A stretch of DNA of 64,000 nt from an uncultured Paracoccaceae bacterium (GCA_934500835.1 CAKSTR010000011.1:62001-126000), one strand, 5' to 3'; shown: positions 1 to 8,103, counted from the stretch's first letter. Notes: generated by a model not told the origin, from the sequence alone. Made by a program: numbers and translations.

Positions 1-111
1 CCGCACGGGGCCGGGCGGGGCGACCGCCGTCCCGAAGGTCAGGTTCGGCGCGCCTTCCGCCCCGGCAGGCAGGGCGGTCAGCATGAGGGCGGCAAGCAGG
101 GCGGGGCGCAT
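1..111 (-). CDS. Exported protein, N-terminal fragment
   Basis: The 5' end of a leftward gene that runs off the window; 37 codons are visible. The ATG at 111 is preceded by an AAGGA ribosome binding site about 9 bases upstream. The first 19 or so residues have a positive N-terminus, a leucine/alanine-rich core and an AGA-like end, which is a typical Sec signal peptide, so the product is probably periplasmic or outer-membrane. Too little of the mature protein is present to name a family. Confidence 0.65.
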   Translation of the reverse strand, partial: MRPALLAALMLTALPAGAEGAPNLTFGTAVAPPGPVR

Positions 112-239
112 CGGGTGGTCCTTTTTCGGCACCCAGAGTCGCAGAAGCCGCCGCCGGTGGGAAGGCGTGATTTCCGCGTCGTCGCCCCTTCCGCCCCGTC
201 CGCTTTCCAGTTAGCCAGACTCCAGAGGAGAAACCGCCG

Positions 240-1406
240 ATGTCCGCCATTCCCACCGCCCGCGAGATTCTTGCCCGGCTGATCGCCTTCGATACGGTGT
301 CATCGAACCCGAACCAGGCGCTGATGGACTATGTGACGGGCCTCTTGGCGGGCGCAGGGATCGACAACCTTCTGGTGCCCGATGCCGCCGGCGGCAAGGC
401 CAACCTTTACGCCACGGTCGGCCCGGCGGGGGGCGGCGGCGTCATGCTTTCGGGCCATACCGATGTGGTGCCGGTCGAGGGGCAGGCCTGGACCCGGCCG
501 CCGTTCGAGCTGACCGAGGCCGGGGGGCGGCTCTACGGGCGCGGCACGGCGGACATGAAGGGATTTGTCGCCTGTGCGGTCCGCGCCATGCTTCTGGCGG
601 CGGAAAGCGGCGTGAAGGTGCCGCTGCATCTGGCGCTGTCCTATGACGAAGAGATCGGCTGCATGGGCGTGCGCTCGTTGATCGAGGTGCTGGAGGGCGC
701 ACCCGACCGGCCGCGCTTTTGCATCGTGGGGGAGCCGACCGGGATGCAGGTTGCCACCGGCCACAAGGGCAAGGTCGCGCTGCGCGCCACCTGCACCGGG
801 CGCGAGGGACATTCGGCGCTGGCGCCCCTGGCGTTGAACGCGCTGCATCTGGCGGCGGATTTCATCGGGGTGATCCGGGGCCTGCAGGCACGGATCGCCG
901 CGGAAGGCCCCTTCGACGGCGACTATGACGTGCCCTATACCACGGTCCACGCCGGCAAGATGCAGGGCGGCGTTCAGGTCAATATCGTGCCGAACCGTGC
1001 GACGGTGGATTTCGAGATCCGCTCTCTGGCCGGGGTGGATGTGGGCGCGCTGATTGCCGAGTTGCAGGCGGGGGCCGAGGCGATCCTGGCGCCCCTGCGG
1101 GCGGAGTTCCCGGAGGCCGCAATCGCGGTCGAGCGGCTGTGGGACTATCCGGGGCTTGGCACGCCCTCGGATGCGGCAGTGGTGAATTTCGTGAAGTCGC
1201 TGACCGGCGCGAATGGCACGATCAAGGTGGCTTTCGGCACCGAGGGCGGTCTGTTCGACGCAAGGCTGGGCGTGCCGACCGTGATCTGCGGCCCGGGGTC
1301 GATGGCGCAGGGCCACAAGCCGGACGAGTTCGTCGCCATCGAACAGATCGAGCGGTGCGAGGCGATGATGGCGGGCCTGCTGGGGCAGTTGCAGACCGGC
1401 TGGTGA
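240..1406 (+). CDS. argE: Acetylornithine deacetylase-like M20 metallopeptidase
   Basis: Predicted zinc-dependent deacetylase of the M20 family, which releases acetate from N-acetylornithine in arginine synthesis or acts on a related N-acyl amino acid. The metal-binding signature SGHTDVV (His73, Asp75), the second metal Asp105 in GRGTADMKG and the catalytic pair in SYDEEIG (Glu137/138) are all present. The dimerisation domain starts near residue 180 (GHSALAP) and the last metal histidine is in GHKPDEF. The 388-residue length fits ArgE. The start follows an AGAGGAG site. Neighbours are not arginine genes, so a role in another acyl-amino-acid pathway is possible. Confidence 0.85.
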   Translation: MSAIPTAREILARLIAFDTVSSNPNQALMDYVTGLLAGAGIDNLLVPDAAGGKANLYATVGPAGGGGVMLSGHTDVVPVEGQAWTRPPFELTEAGGRLYGRGTADMKGFVACAVRAMLLAAESGVKVPLHLALSYDEEIGCMGVRSLIEVLEGAPDRPRFCIVGEPTGMQVATGHKGKVALRATCTGREGHSALAPLALNALHLAADFIGVIRGLQARIAAEGPFDGDYDVPYTTVHAGKMQGGVQVNIVPNRATVDFEIRSLAGVDVGALIAELQAGAEAILAPLRAEFPEAAIAVERLWDYPGLGTPSDAAVVNFVKSLTGANGTIKVAFGTEGGLFDARLGVPTVICGPGSMAQGHKPDEFVAIEQIERCEAMMAGLLGQLQTGW

Positions 1407-1493
1407 ATTGCGCGGCCCGCACGGGGGTTCTTGGACCGGGCGAAGGGACATTGGCCGTTGCCGCGGGCGGGCGGCGGGCCTAGCCTCACGTGC

Positions 1494-2777
1494 ATGTCGG
1501 GCCGCAACCGGATCACCATCAAGCAGACCCAGAGGCTGTCGCTGAACACGCGGCTGCTGGCCTCGATCCGGCTGCTGGGCAGCGATGCGGCGGGGTTGAG
1601 CCGGTTTCTGGAGGAGGCCGCGGCCGAGAACCCGCAGCTGGTGTTGACAACACCGCCGGCGGGCGACTGGTTGCCGCGCTGGAGCGAGGCCTTCCGGCGC
1701 CTGTCGGGCGGGGGCGAGGTCGAGGTCGAGACGATGGCCAGTGCGGGGCCAAGTCTTCAGGCCCATGCCGGGCGGATCGTGGAGAGGCTGGGGCTGCGGG
1801 GCGCCGAGCTCCGTCTGGGCGAGGCGCTGGTGATGGCGCTGGAGCCGTCGGGCTGGCTGGGCCTTCCTCTTGCCACGCTGGCGATGGAGGCGGCCGTGCC
1901 GCTGGCTCAGGCCGAGGCGCTGCTGGTGCGGGTGCAGGCGGCGGCCGAGCCTGCCGGTCTTTTCGCGCGCGATCTGGCCGAGTGCCTGCGGCTGCAGGCG
2001 GCCGAAGCCGGCTGGCTGGACGCGCTGGCCGAGGGCGTTTTGGCGCGCCTGTCGCTGGTGGCGCAGGGGGCAACGGTCCGCGTCGCAGCGGCGCTGTCGG
2101 TGCCGGCTTCGGCGGTCGAGATCGTGATCCGCCGCATCCGCGGGCTGGACCCCAAGCCCGGGGCGCAGTTCTCTGCCTGTGCGGCACCGATCCGCGCGCC
2201 CGATCTGGTGGCGGTGCGGGGGGCGACGGGCTGGGAGGTGGGGCTGAACCACTCGGCCCTGCCGGCGCTGAGTCTGGCCGAAGCCGGGGGGCCGGGACGG
2301 GCCGAGGCGCGCGCGCTGATCCGGTTGGTCGAGGGGCGCAACGCCACCCTTCTGCGTGTGGGGCAAGAGATCCTGTCGCGGCAGGTGGCGGCGCTGGAGG
2401 CGGGCCCTGGGGCATTGCAGCCGATGACCATGGCCGAAGTGGCAGCGGCGACCGGGTTGAACCAGAGCACGGTCAGCCGGGCCGTGGCCGGGACGGCGGT
2501 GGACACGCCACAGGGGACCTGGTGGCTGCGCGAGCTGTTCAGCCAGTCGATCCGCGGCGAAGGGCCGGCGGCGGCTTCGCTGCGCGAGGCGCTGGCGCGC
2601 ATGGTGGCGGCCGAAGATCCGGCAGAGCCGCTTTCCGATGCCGCGCTCTCGGCCGCGCTGGCGGGGGCCGGGGCGCCGGTTGCGCGGCGCACGGTTGCCA
2701 AATATCGCGCCATGCTGGGCATCCCGCCGGCCCATCGGCGGCAGAAGCGCGACAGGAAAGGTCGCAGCCGGGGATGA
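1494..2777 (+). CDS. rpoN: RNA polymerase sigma-54 factor paralogue
   Basis: Predicted sigma-54, which directs RNA polymerase to -24/-12 promoters and needs an AAA+ activator. The N-terminal region I is clear (KQTQRLSLNTRLL, then a leucine-rich helix and ENPQL). A core-binding region and an HTH (TGLNQSTVSRAV) follow, and the RpoN box ARRTVAKYR is near the C-terminus. At 427 residues it is somewhat short because the acidic region II is almost absent. The ATG at 1494 was chosen over an upstream one because region I begins immediately after it. Rhodobacteraceae often carry several rpoN copies with separate regulons; which regulon this serves is not visible here. Confidence 0.85.
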   Translation: MSGRNRITIKQTQRLSLNTRLLASIRLLGSDAAGLSRFLEEAAAENPQLVLTTPPAGDWLPRWSEAFRRLSGGGEVEVETMASAGPSLQAHAGRIVERLGLRGAELRLGEALVMALEPSGWLGLPLATLAMEAAVPLAQAEALLVRVQAAAEPAGLFARDLAECLRLQAAEAGWLDALAEGVLARLSLVAQGATVRVAAALSVPASAVEIVIRRIRGLDPKPGAQFSACAAPIRAPDLVAVRGATGWEVGLNHSALPALSLAEAGGPGRAEARALIRLVEGRNATLLRVGQEILSRQVAALEAGPGALQPMTMAEVAAATGLNQSTVSRAVAGTAVDTPQGTWWLRELFSQSIRGEGPAAASLREALARMVAAEDPAEPLSDAALSAALAGAGAPVARRTVAKYRAMLGIPPAHRRQKRDRKGRSRG

Positions 2778-2831
2778 CGGCGGCATTCTGGCGCGCTAGG
2801 CAGGCCGGGCGAGTGAACGGGGACTGCAAAC

Positions 2832-4859
2832 ATGGCCTATTTCCTGGGAGTCGACACCGGCGGCACCTATACCGATGCCGTCATTCTGGATGAGACGGCG
2901 AATATCGTGCTGGGAAAGGCCAAGTCGCTGACCACCCGGGGCGATCTGGCCCTTGGCATCGGCGGGGCGGTGGATGCGGCGCTGGCGGCGGCGGGGGTCG
3001 GGGCGGCGCAGATCGCCCTCGTCTCGCTTTCGACCACGCTGGCGACCAATGCGCTGGTCGAAGGGCAGGGCGGGCGGGTCGCGCTGGTCTTCATCGGCTT
3101 TGACGAGGATGACCTGACCCGGGGCGGGCTGACCGAGGCGCTGAAGGGCGATCCGGTGTTGCGGCTGGCGGGCGGGCACAGCCATGCCGGCAACGAGGCG
3201 GCTGCACTGGATCTGCCGGCGCTTGAAGCGGCGGTCGCGGCCCTTGGTCCCGAGGTGATGGGCTTTGCCGTGGCGGCCCGCTTTGCCACCCGAAACCCCG
3301 CGCATGAGATTGCCGCGCGCGAGGTGATCCGCCGTGTCACCGGCCGCCCCGTCACCTGCTCGCACGAGCTTTCGGCGCAGTTGAACGGGCCGAAACGGGC
3401 GCTGACGGCGGTGCTGAACGCGCGGCTGATCGGGATGATCGACCGTCTGGTCGCGGCCTGCGAACGGCATCTGGCGCAGGTCGGCATCGAAGCGCCCCTG
3501 ATGGTGGTGCGCGGCGATGGTGCGCTGATCTCCAGCGCCATGGTGCGCGAGCGGCCGATCGAGACCATCCTTTCCGGCCCTGCCGCCAGCATTGTCGGCG
3601 CACGCTGGCTGACCGGGGCGAAGGATGCGCTGGTCAGCGACATCGGCGGCACCACCACCGATGTCTGCCTGCTGAAGGACGGGCTGCCCGAGATCGACCC
3701 GCAGGGGGCCCGTGTCGGCGGCTTCCGCACCATGGTCGAGGCGGTCGCGATGCGCACGTCCGGCCTTGGCGGCGATTCCGAGGTGCATCTGATCACCGAG
3801 GGGCTGAAGGGCGGGCTTCGCCTTGGCCCGCGCCGGCTGATCCCGGTCTCGCTGCTGGCGGCCGAGCATGGCGCCATGGTCCATGCCGCGCTGGAACGCT
3901 GGCTCACGACCGAGACCGCCGGAGAGATGGACGGCCGCTTCGCCATTCCGATGACGCAGGCGGGCGGTCAGGCCGGGGGGCTTGGCCCGCGCGAAACGGC
4001 GGTGCTGGCACGGCTGACCCGGCCGATGCCGCTGGCCGAGGCGCTGACATCGCGGCTTGAGGCGGTTGCGCTGGACCGGCTGGTGTCGCGCGGGCTGGTG
4101 ATGCTGTCGGGCGTGACGCCGTCGGATGCCAGCCATGTGCTGGGCCGGCAGGGTGGCTGGGATGGCGCGGCGGCGGAGAAGGCGCTGCGGCTGATGGCGC
4201 GGCGGCGCACCGGCGCGGGCGAACGCTTCGCCCAAGGGCCAGAGGTGCTGGCCCAGGTCATCGTCGACCAGTTGACGGCGCAGACGGTGGACTGCCTGCT
4301 GGAAGCCGCCTTCGCCGAGGACACGGTCTTTGCCGGCGAAGATCCCGTGGCTTTGGCGCAGCACCGTCTGGCCTCGGCAGCCCTGTCCCGCCATCGCGGC
4401 ATCGTCGAGATCACCGCCCGGCTGGGCGTGCCGGTGATCGGTCTTGGCGCCTCGGCCCCGTCCTATTACGGCGCGGTGGGCGAGAGGCTGGGATGCGAGA
4501 TGATCCTGCCCGAACATGCGGGTGTCGCCAATGCCATCGGGGCCGTGGCGGGGCAGGTCAGCCAGCGGGTGTCGGGCATGGTCTCCTCGCCCGGGGAGGG
4601 GCGGTTCACGGCGCATCTGGCCTCGGGTCCGCAGCATTTCTCTGATCCGGCGGCGGCGATGGATGCGCTGGAGGCTGCCCTGCGCGCAGAGGTTGTGGAC
4701 CGTGCGCGGGCGGCGGGGGCGATGGACCTGCGGGTGATCGCCTCGCGCGACCTGCGCGAGGCCGAGATCGAGGGGCGCCCGATGTTCATTGAGGCCATGG
4801 TGACGGTGACGGCCTCCGGCCGGCCCCGCGTGGCGCATGAGCGGGCGGTGGCGGAATAG
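2832..4859 (+). CDS. Hydantoinase A/oxoprolinase family protein
   Basis: Predicted ATP-dependent ring-opening amidohydrolase subunit of the HyuA/OplA superfamily, related to N-methylhydantoinase A and the acetone carboxylase beta subunit. It shows the N-terminal phosphate-binding loop GVDTGGTYTD, the LSTTLATNA segment, a SGPAASIVGA segment near residue 250 and DIGGTTTDV near residue 275, all hallmarks of the actin-like ATPase fold of this family. The length of 675 residues fits HyuA. Most relatives are paired with a HyuB subunit, but none is encoded next to it here: the next gene is a tRNA. The substrate cannot be assigned. Confidence 0.8.
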   Translation: MAYFLGVDTGGTYTDAVILDETANIVLGKAKSLTTRGDLALGIGGAVDAALAAAGVGAAQIALVSLSTTLATNALVEGQGGRVALVFIGFDEDDLTRGGLTEALKGDPVLRLAGGHSHAGNEAAALDLPALEAAVAALGPEVMGFAVAARFATRNPAHEIAAREVIRRVTGRPVTCSHELSAQLNGPKRALTAVLNARLIGMIDRLVAACERHLAQVGIEAPLMVVRGDGALISSAMVRERPIETILSGPAASIVGARWLTGAKDALVSDIGGTTTDVCLLKDGLPEIDPQGARVGGFRTMVEAVAMRTSGLGGDSEVHLITEGLKGGLRLGPRRLIPVSLLAAEHGAMVHAALERWLTTETAGEMDGRFAIPMTQAGGQAGGLGPRETAVLARLTRPMPLAEALTSRLEAVALDRLVSRGLVMLSGVTPSDASHVLGRQGGWDGAAAEKALRLMARRRTGAGERFAQGPEVLAQVIVDQLTAQTVDCLLEAAFAEDTVFAGEDPVALAQHRLASAALSRHRGIVEITARLGVPVIGLGASAPSYYGAVGERLGCEMILPEHAGVANAIGAVAGQVSQRVSGMVSSPGEGRFTAHLASGPQHFSDPAAAMDALEAALRAEVVDRARAAGAMDLRVIASRDLREAEIEGRPMFIEAMVTVTASGRPRVAHERAVAE

Positions 4860-4907
4860 CCGTCCCGCGCCGGGATTGCCCCTTGGAGAAAGCTGGCGGA
4901 TTGCCCC

Positions 4908-4936
4908 TTGACGGCGCGGGGCCATGCCCCTATTCC
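4908..4936 (+). promoter_or_regulatory. Predicted tRNA promoter
   Basis: TTGACG at 4908-4913 and TATTCC at 4931-4936 are separated by 17 bases. This puts the transcription start a few bases before the tRNA at 4947. A 13-base direct repeat, GGATTGCCCCTTG, lies at 4873-4885 and 4898-4910; its second copy overlaps the -35 element. Confidence 0.6.
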
Positions 4937-4946
4937 GCCGCCCAGT

Positions 4947-5023
4947 GGCTAGGTAGCTCAGTTGGTTAGAGCATGCGACTCATAATCGCAGGGTCGGGGG
5001 TTCGAGTCCCCCCCTCGCCACCA
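4947..5023 (+). tRNA. tRNA-Met (CAU anticodon)
   Basis: A 77-base cloverleaf with encoded CCA. The D arm (GCTC/GAGC), the anticodon stem (TGCGA/TCGCA) around loop CTCATAA, and the T arm (GGGGG/CCCCC with TTCGAGT) all pair. The anticodon CAT is at 4981-4983. The acceptor GGCTAGG/CCTCGCC has one mismatch, T4 against C69. Elongator Met is the likely identity; the lysidine-modified Ile2 form with the same anticodon is the alternative. The last 14 bases are the attachment core of the adjoining prophage, so the mature 3' end in this chromosome is supplied at the left junction. Confidence 0.9.
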
Positions 5024-6611
5024 CAGCTCCCCCCACACGCACCGGGGGAGCTTCGATCAGCTCCCGCAGATAACCCTCGATCGTAATCTCGATCTGATCC
5101 GGGCCGGAGCCCGGGCCGACTGTGATCGACTTCACGATCCGCCGGATGGCCTCGGCCGCTTCGCGCACGCCCGTCTGGTCGCTGCCGAGCAGTGGCGACA
5201 GGTCGGCCAGCAGTTTGCGGTAGCCTGCCACGGCCTTCGGATGCAGCGCTATGGTGGTCAAGGGCGGCGGTTCCAACGCCAACTCCGCCTGTGCCTGGCG
5301 CAGCTCCTCCGACCGGGCACGGTATTCGTCTGCCAACCGATCCGTAGAGCCCACACCCCGGGCAACGAAGTCGACCAGGCGCGACAGTTCTGCATCCAGG
5401 TCGGCGACACGACGTTCGAGCCTCGTTCGCCGGCGCAGGGTTTCGGCCGCGAGTTCCTTCCTGGCCAAGGCATACTCCTGGACGTAGACCTCCAGCAGGT
5501 GCGGCGATGCCAACTCGTCCTGCAGGGCACGGATCACCAGGTTCTCGATCCGATGCAGGTAGTAGGTCCGCGGCGCCGGGCAGCTTCGGCTCTGCGCATG
5601 TGTGGCGCACTCGATCCGCACCTTGCCCGACTTATCCTTCCCCTTGACCGACATCCCGCCGCCGCAGGCCGAGCAGCGCAGGAGGCCGGATAGGGGCCTT
5701 GTCGGACGGCGCATCGCACCACGCTCGGCTGCGCTGCGCTGTCGCGGCACAATCCTCTCCTCCACCAATTGCCAGGTCGCCGGGTCGACGATGCGCAAAT
5801 CCGGCACATCCTGGATGCGCCATTCGCTCACCGGATTGGCGCGAGGCACGCGCTTGCCGGTGTCGGGATCCTTGATCATCCGTGTCTTGTTCCAGACCAG
5901 GCGCCCTCCGTAGAGGTCATTTCGCAGAATGCCGGAGTGCCGTTCGGCCCAGCCGTAGATGGTCGAGGCAGTCCAGCCCCGTGACCCACGTGGTGGGGGA
6001 ATTCGCTCGGCATTCAGTGCCTGGGCGATGGACGATGGGCTGTCACCGGCGGCCGCCGCTGCGAAGATTCGACGGACGACTTCAGCTTCCTCATCGACGA
6101 TGATCAGCTGGCCCAACTGACGGGGATCCGTCGCATAGCCATAGGCCCGCCCGCCGGCGGAAAGGCCCTGCGCCACCTTGCCTGCCAGTCCACGCCGGAC
6201 CTTTCGGGCGTTGTCCTCCCGGTAGAGCTGCCCGACCAGGCCGCGCAGACCCACGGTGACGGTCGAGGCGACGCCCTCGTGGATGGGGATGATCTCGACG
6301 CCGGCGAAGGTCAGCCGCTTGTGGATACCGGCGAGATCCTCCATGTCGCGCGACAGCCGGTCCAGCTCCTCGACCACCAGCACCTCGAATCGGCCGGCGC
6401 GGGCGTCATCCAGCATCTGCAGCAGGCCGTCGCGCCCAATGATCGAGGCCCCGGAGAGCGCGGCGTCGGAGTAGAGGGTGCCGAGCTGCAGCCCGTTCAC
6501 CGCGACATAGCGCCGGATCAGAGCCTCCTGGTCTTCGATCGACCGCTCGTTCTGCAAGTCGGTCGAGTAGCGGCTGTATCCCGCCGCGCGACGGGCGCTG
6601 GTCTGGGTCAA
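4980..6611 (-). CDS. Large serine recombinase (phage integrase)
   Basis: Predicted integrase that joins attP and attB through a 5'-phosphoserine intermediate. The N-terminal resolvase domain shows YSRYSTDLQ with nucleophile Ser16, and EELDRLSRD. A recombinase domain follows, then a zinc ribbon near residues 310-345 (CSAC and CATHAQSRSC), then a long coiled coil. The 543-residue length is normal. The start is TTG at 6611, overlapping the stop of the upstream gene as TTGA, which supports translational coupling. The reading frame crosses attL: the last nine residues (GLEPPTLRL) are antisense tRNA sequence and the stop lies in the anticodon. In the excised circle the frame would continue with different codons (see findings). 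Confidence 0.9.
   Translation of the reverse strand: MTQTSARRAAGYSRYSTDLQNERSIEDQEALIRRYVAVNGLQLGTLYSDAALSGASIIGRDGLLQMLDDARAGRFEVLVVEELDRLSRDMEDLAGIHKRLTFAGVEIIPIHEGVASTVTVGLRGLVGQLYREDNARKVRRGLAGKVAQGLSAGGRAYGYATDPRQLGQLIIVDEEAEVVRRIFAAAAAGDSPSSIAQALNAERIPPPRGSRGWTASTIYGWAERHSGILRNDLYGGRLVWNKTRMIKDPDTGKRVPRANPVSEWRIQDVPDLRIVDPATWQLVEERIVPRQRSAAERGAMRRPTRPLSGLLRCSACGGGMSVKGKDKSGKVRIECATHAQSRSCPAPRTYYLHRIENLVIRALQDELASPHLLEVYVQEYALARKELAAETLRRRTRLERRVADLDAELSRLVDFVARGVGSTDRLADEYRARSEELRQAQAELALEPPPLTTIALHPKAVAGYRKLLADLSPLLGSDQTGVREAAEAIRRIVKSITVGPGSGPDQIEITIEGYLRELIEAPPVRVGGAVVARGGLEPPTLRL
5010..5023 (+). repeat. attL core
   Basis: CCCCCTCGCCACCA is the 3' end of the tRNA and recurs exactly at 49101-49114 in the same orientation. 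It borders the serine recombinase gene on one side and host sequence on the other, as expected for the left attachment site. Confidence 0.75.
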
Positions 6612-6778
6612 GGTCGGTCCGCCCTTGGCTTCATCTCGTCCATGTGATCCGCCAGAGCCTGCCTCCGCGCGGCCAGTTTGACAAGCGCCAGCACCGCCGC
6701 GTCGATGGCCTCTCGTGCCTCGGCCGAGATCTCGTGCCGCAGCGGGGTGCGCTTGTGCAGAGGCAGGATGGCGGCCAT
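6608..6778 (-). CDS. Small phage protein upstream of recombinase
   Basis: A 56-residue basic protein of unknown function. It starts at ATG 6778, which overlaps the stop of the preceding HTH gene (TGATG), and its stop overlaps the recombinase TTG start. Such tight coupling suggests it is made with the recombinase. A central helix (EAREAIDAAVLALVKLAA) is predicted. A recombination directionality factor is one possibility from size and position, but no motif supports it. Confidence 0.6.
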   Translation of the reverse strand: MAAILPLHKRTPLRHEISAEAREAIDAAVLALVKLAARRQALADHMDEMKPRADRP

Positions 6779-7242
6779 CACGCTGCCCGCCTCTGCAGGA
6801 TTCCGGCCTCGATCATGGCGGCCTGGCTGCGGGCGGCATCCTCGGCGAGCTGCCGGCGCAACTGCAGGGCGCGCCAGTCCTCGATCGAGAGGGCGTGCCA
6901 GCGCGAGCAGTGCGGCCGGTGGATTGCCATGGCTGCGGCCGTCTTGCCAACGCGTTGATGACCGACGCCGAAATATTCGGCGATGGCCTTCAGCGACACG
7001 CCGTCGAGATACATCTGCCGCAGCAGGTCGGGGTCGATCTTGCGGTTGGGCCTGCGCGGCTTGCGCCGGCCGAGACCGCGGGCCTGCGCCCTGGCCCACA
7101 TCGCCTGGGCCGAAATGTCCAACTCGGCCGCGATCTCCGTCAGGGTGCGGCTGGTATCTCGCCACATCGCTGCAAAGGCCGCCGCGCTGACCTGCCGGCC
7201 GCGGTGGACCTTCTCGCCCTTGAGGGCGCGCTTGCCGCTCAC
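6778..7242 (-). CDS. HTH DNA-binding protein
   Basis: A 154-residue basic protein with two helix-turn-helix-like segments: residues about 22-50 (MWRDTSRTLTEIAAELDIS) and about 68-95 (LLRQMYLDGVSLKAIAEYFGV), linked by an arginine/lysine-rich stretch. The GTG start at 7242 follows a GGAGGAT site. It sits directly upstream of the recombinase in the same operon, so it may control excision or integration or bind the attachment region. This role is inference from position. The exact family is not recognised. Confidence 0.7.
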   Translation of the reverse strand: MSGKRALKGEKVHRGRQVSAAAFAAMWRDTSRTLTEIAAELDISAQAMWARAQARGLGRRKPRRPNRKIDPDLLRQMYLDGVSLKAIAEYFGVGHQRVGKTAAAMAIHRPHCSRWHALSIEDWRALQLRRQLAEDAARSQAAMIEAGILQRRAA

Positions 7243-7286
7243 GACGGATCCTCCGGCGGCGTATACCAGCGCAGAGGGGCGTTCAT
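7239..7286 (-). CDS. Possible 15-residue linking peptide
   Basis: A tiny frame, MNAPLRWYTPPEDPS. Its ATG overlaps the stop of the gene before it (ATGA at 7286-7283) and its stop overlaps the GTG start of the gene after it (GTGA). Overlap at both ends is unlikely for a random frame, so it may serve as a translated coupling leader. No function is known. Confidence 0.35.
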   Translation of the reverse strand: MNAPLRWYTPPEDPS

Positions 7287-7540
7287 GGAGTCTTCCCCTG
7301 CGCTTTCTGATGGCGGCTAGCGCCCAAGGCGATGCGGCTTTCCACGCCTTCCAGCAGGCCCTCGTTCAGCATCGCCACGGCGGCGCGGTGATCGCCGCCC
7401 ATGACAAAGATCAGCGTTGCTGCAACCGCACCTTCCAGGGTGACCATGATCGCGCCGCGATCCGTAAGAGGGTGGCGGCCGTCGATGATGGCTCGCGCGG
7501 CTGCGATATAGCGTTCCATGTCCTTCGCGGCTTCACTCAT
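7283..7540 (-). CDS. Hypothetical phage protein
   Basis: An 85-residue protein starting at ATG 7540 after a strong GGAGGGAAG site. It is mostly helical with a short hydrophobic centre (GAVAATLIFVMGG, residues 36-48) and no recognised domain. It is part of the leftward early operon and overlaps the following mini-frame by four bases. Confidence 0.6.
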   Translation of the reverse strand: MSEAAKDMERYIAAARAIIDGRHPLTDRGAIMVTLEGAVAATLIFVMGGDHRAAVAMLNEGLLEGVESRIALGASRHQKAQGKTP

Positions 7541-7594
7541 TCCGTCTTCCCTCCCCGCCTTGACTCCGGCGCATGTTCTCGCTGTGTTCCCGGC

Positions 7595-7876
7595 ATGTGG
7601 ACGCGCAAGAGAACCGATTCCGCGCATTTCGATCCGACCGAGACCTGGCTGCTGTCTTACCGGGGGCAGCTGTTCGGCTCGGTCTGGGCGGTGCGGGAGC
7701 ATTGGTGCTGGGTGACCTGGACCTGCCCCCATGAGGCGGGGCAATCACCGACGCTGGACGCGGCCTCGGCCGATGCCAGGGATGCGGCGCTGCGCACCGA
7801 TGGCACGATTGGCCCATTCCGCAGCCTGAAGGGGCCGGAGTTCCCAGAGGAAAAGAAGCGGAAGATCTGGATGTGA
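7595..7876 (+). CDS. Small hypothetical protein on opposite strand
   Basis: A 93-residue frame running against the early operon, in a stretch with no convincing minus-strand gene. It is rich in tryptophan (TETWLLSYRGQLFGSVW, EHWCWVTWTC), with a polar C-terminus ending in KKRKIWM. Its composition looks protein-like rather than shadow-like, but there is no good ribosome binding site before ATG 7595. It is divergent from the gene starting at 7540, so a promoter may lie between them. Confidence 0.45.
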   Translation: MWTRKRTDSAHFDPTETWLLSYRGQLFGSVWAVREHWCWVTWTCPHEAGQSPTLDAASADARDAALRTDGTIGPFRSLKGPEFPEEKKRKIWM

Positions 7877-7899
7877 GGGTCACGGCTGCCCCCCCGGCA

Positions 7900-8103
7900 T
7901 CACTCGATCCCCCGGGTAACAGGATGCCGAGGCCGCTTCGCCATCTCGGCGATCATGGCGCGCGCTTGCCTGGGCGGAACCCCAAGGGCCTCTGCGCGCT
8001 TGATCAACCCTGCATGATCCGCTGCCAGCAGCCGGCCGAACGGGGTGCAGCGCTTCGTCTCGGCGAGGACCGCCGCGAACTGCTCGTTGGGAGAGACCAT
8101 CAT
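7900..8103 (-). CDS. Small hypothetical phage protein
   Basis: A 67-residue protein starting with two ATG codons at 8103 and 8100. The first overlaps the stop of the ParB-like gene (ATGA), indicating coupling. It contains a helical, basic region (LIKRAEALGVPPRQARAM) that could be a short HTH. No known family is recognised. Confidence 0.55.
   Translation of the reverse strand: MMVSPNEQFAAVLAETKRCTPFGRLLAADHAGLIKRAEALGVPPRQARAMIAEMAKRPRHPVTRGIE

Noticed and set aside
2796..4925. Very long minus-strand reading frame opposite the hydantoinase gene
   Set aside because: Its product is dominated by Arg, His, Gln and Pro, typical of shadow frames in high-GC DNA, and the plus strand has clear domain motifs. 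Similar long shadows at 300-2786, 20775-23081 and 57089-59233 were rejected for the same reason.
4947..5023. tRNA-Ile2 (lysidine CAU) identity
   Set aside because: Possible because the anticodon is the same, but the acceptor stem begins GGCTAGG rather than the GGCCC-type start common in Ile2. Met is preferred, without full certainty.
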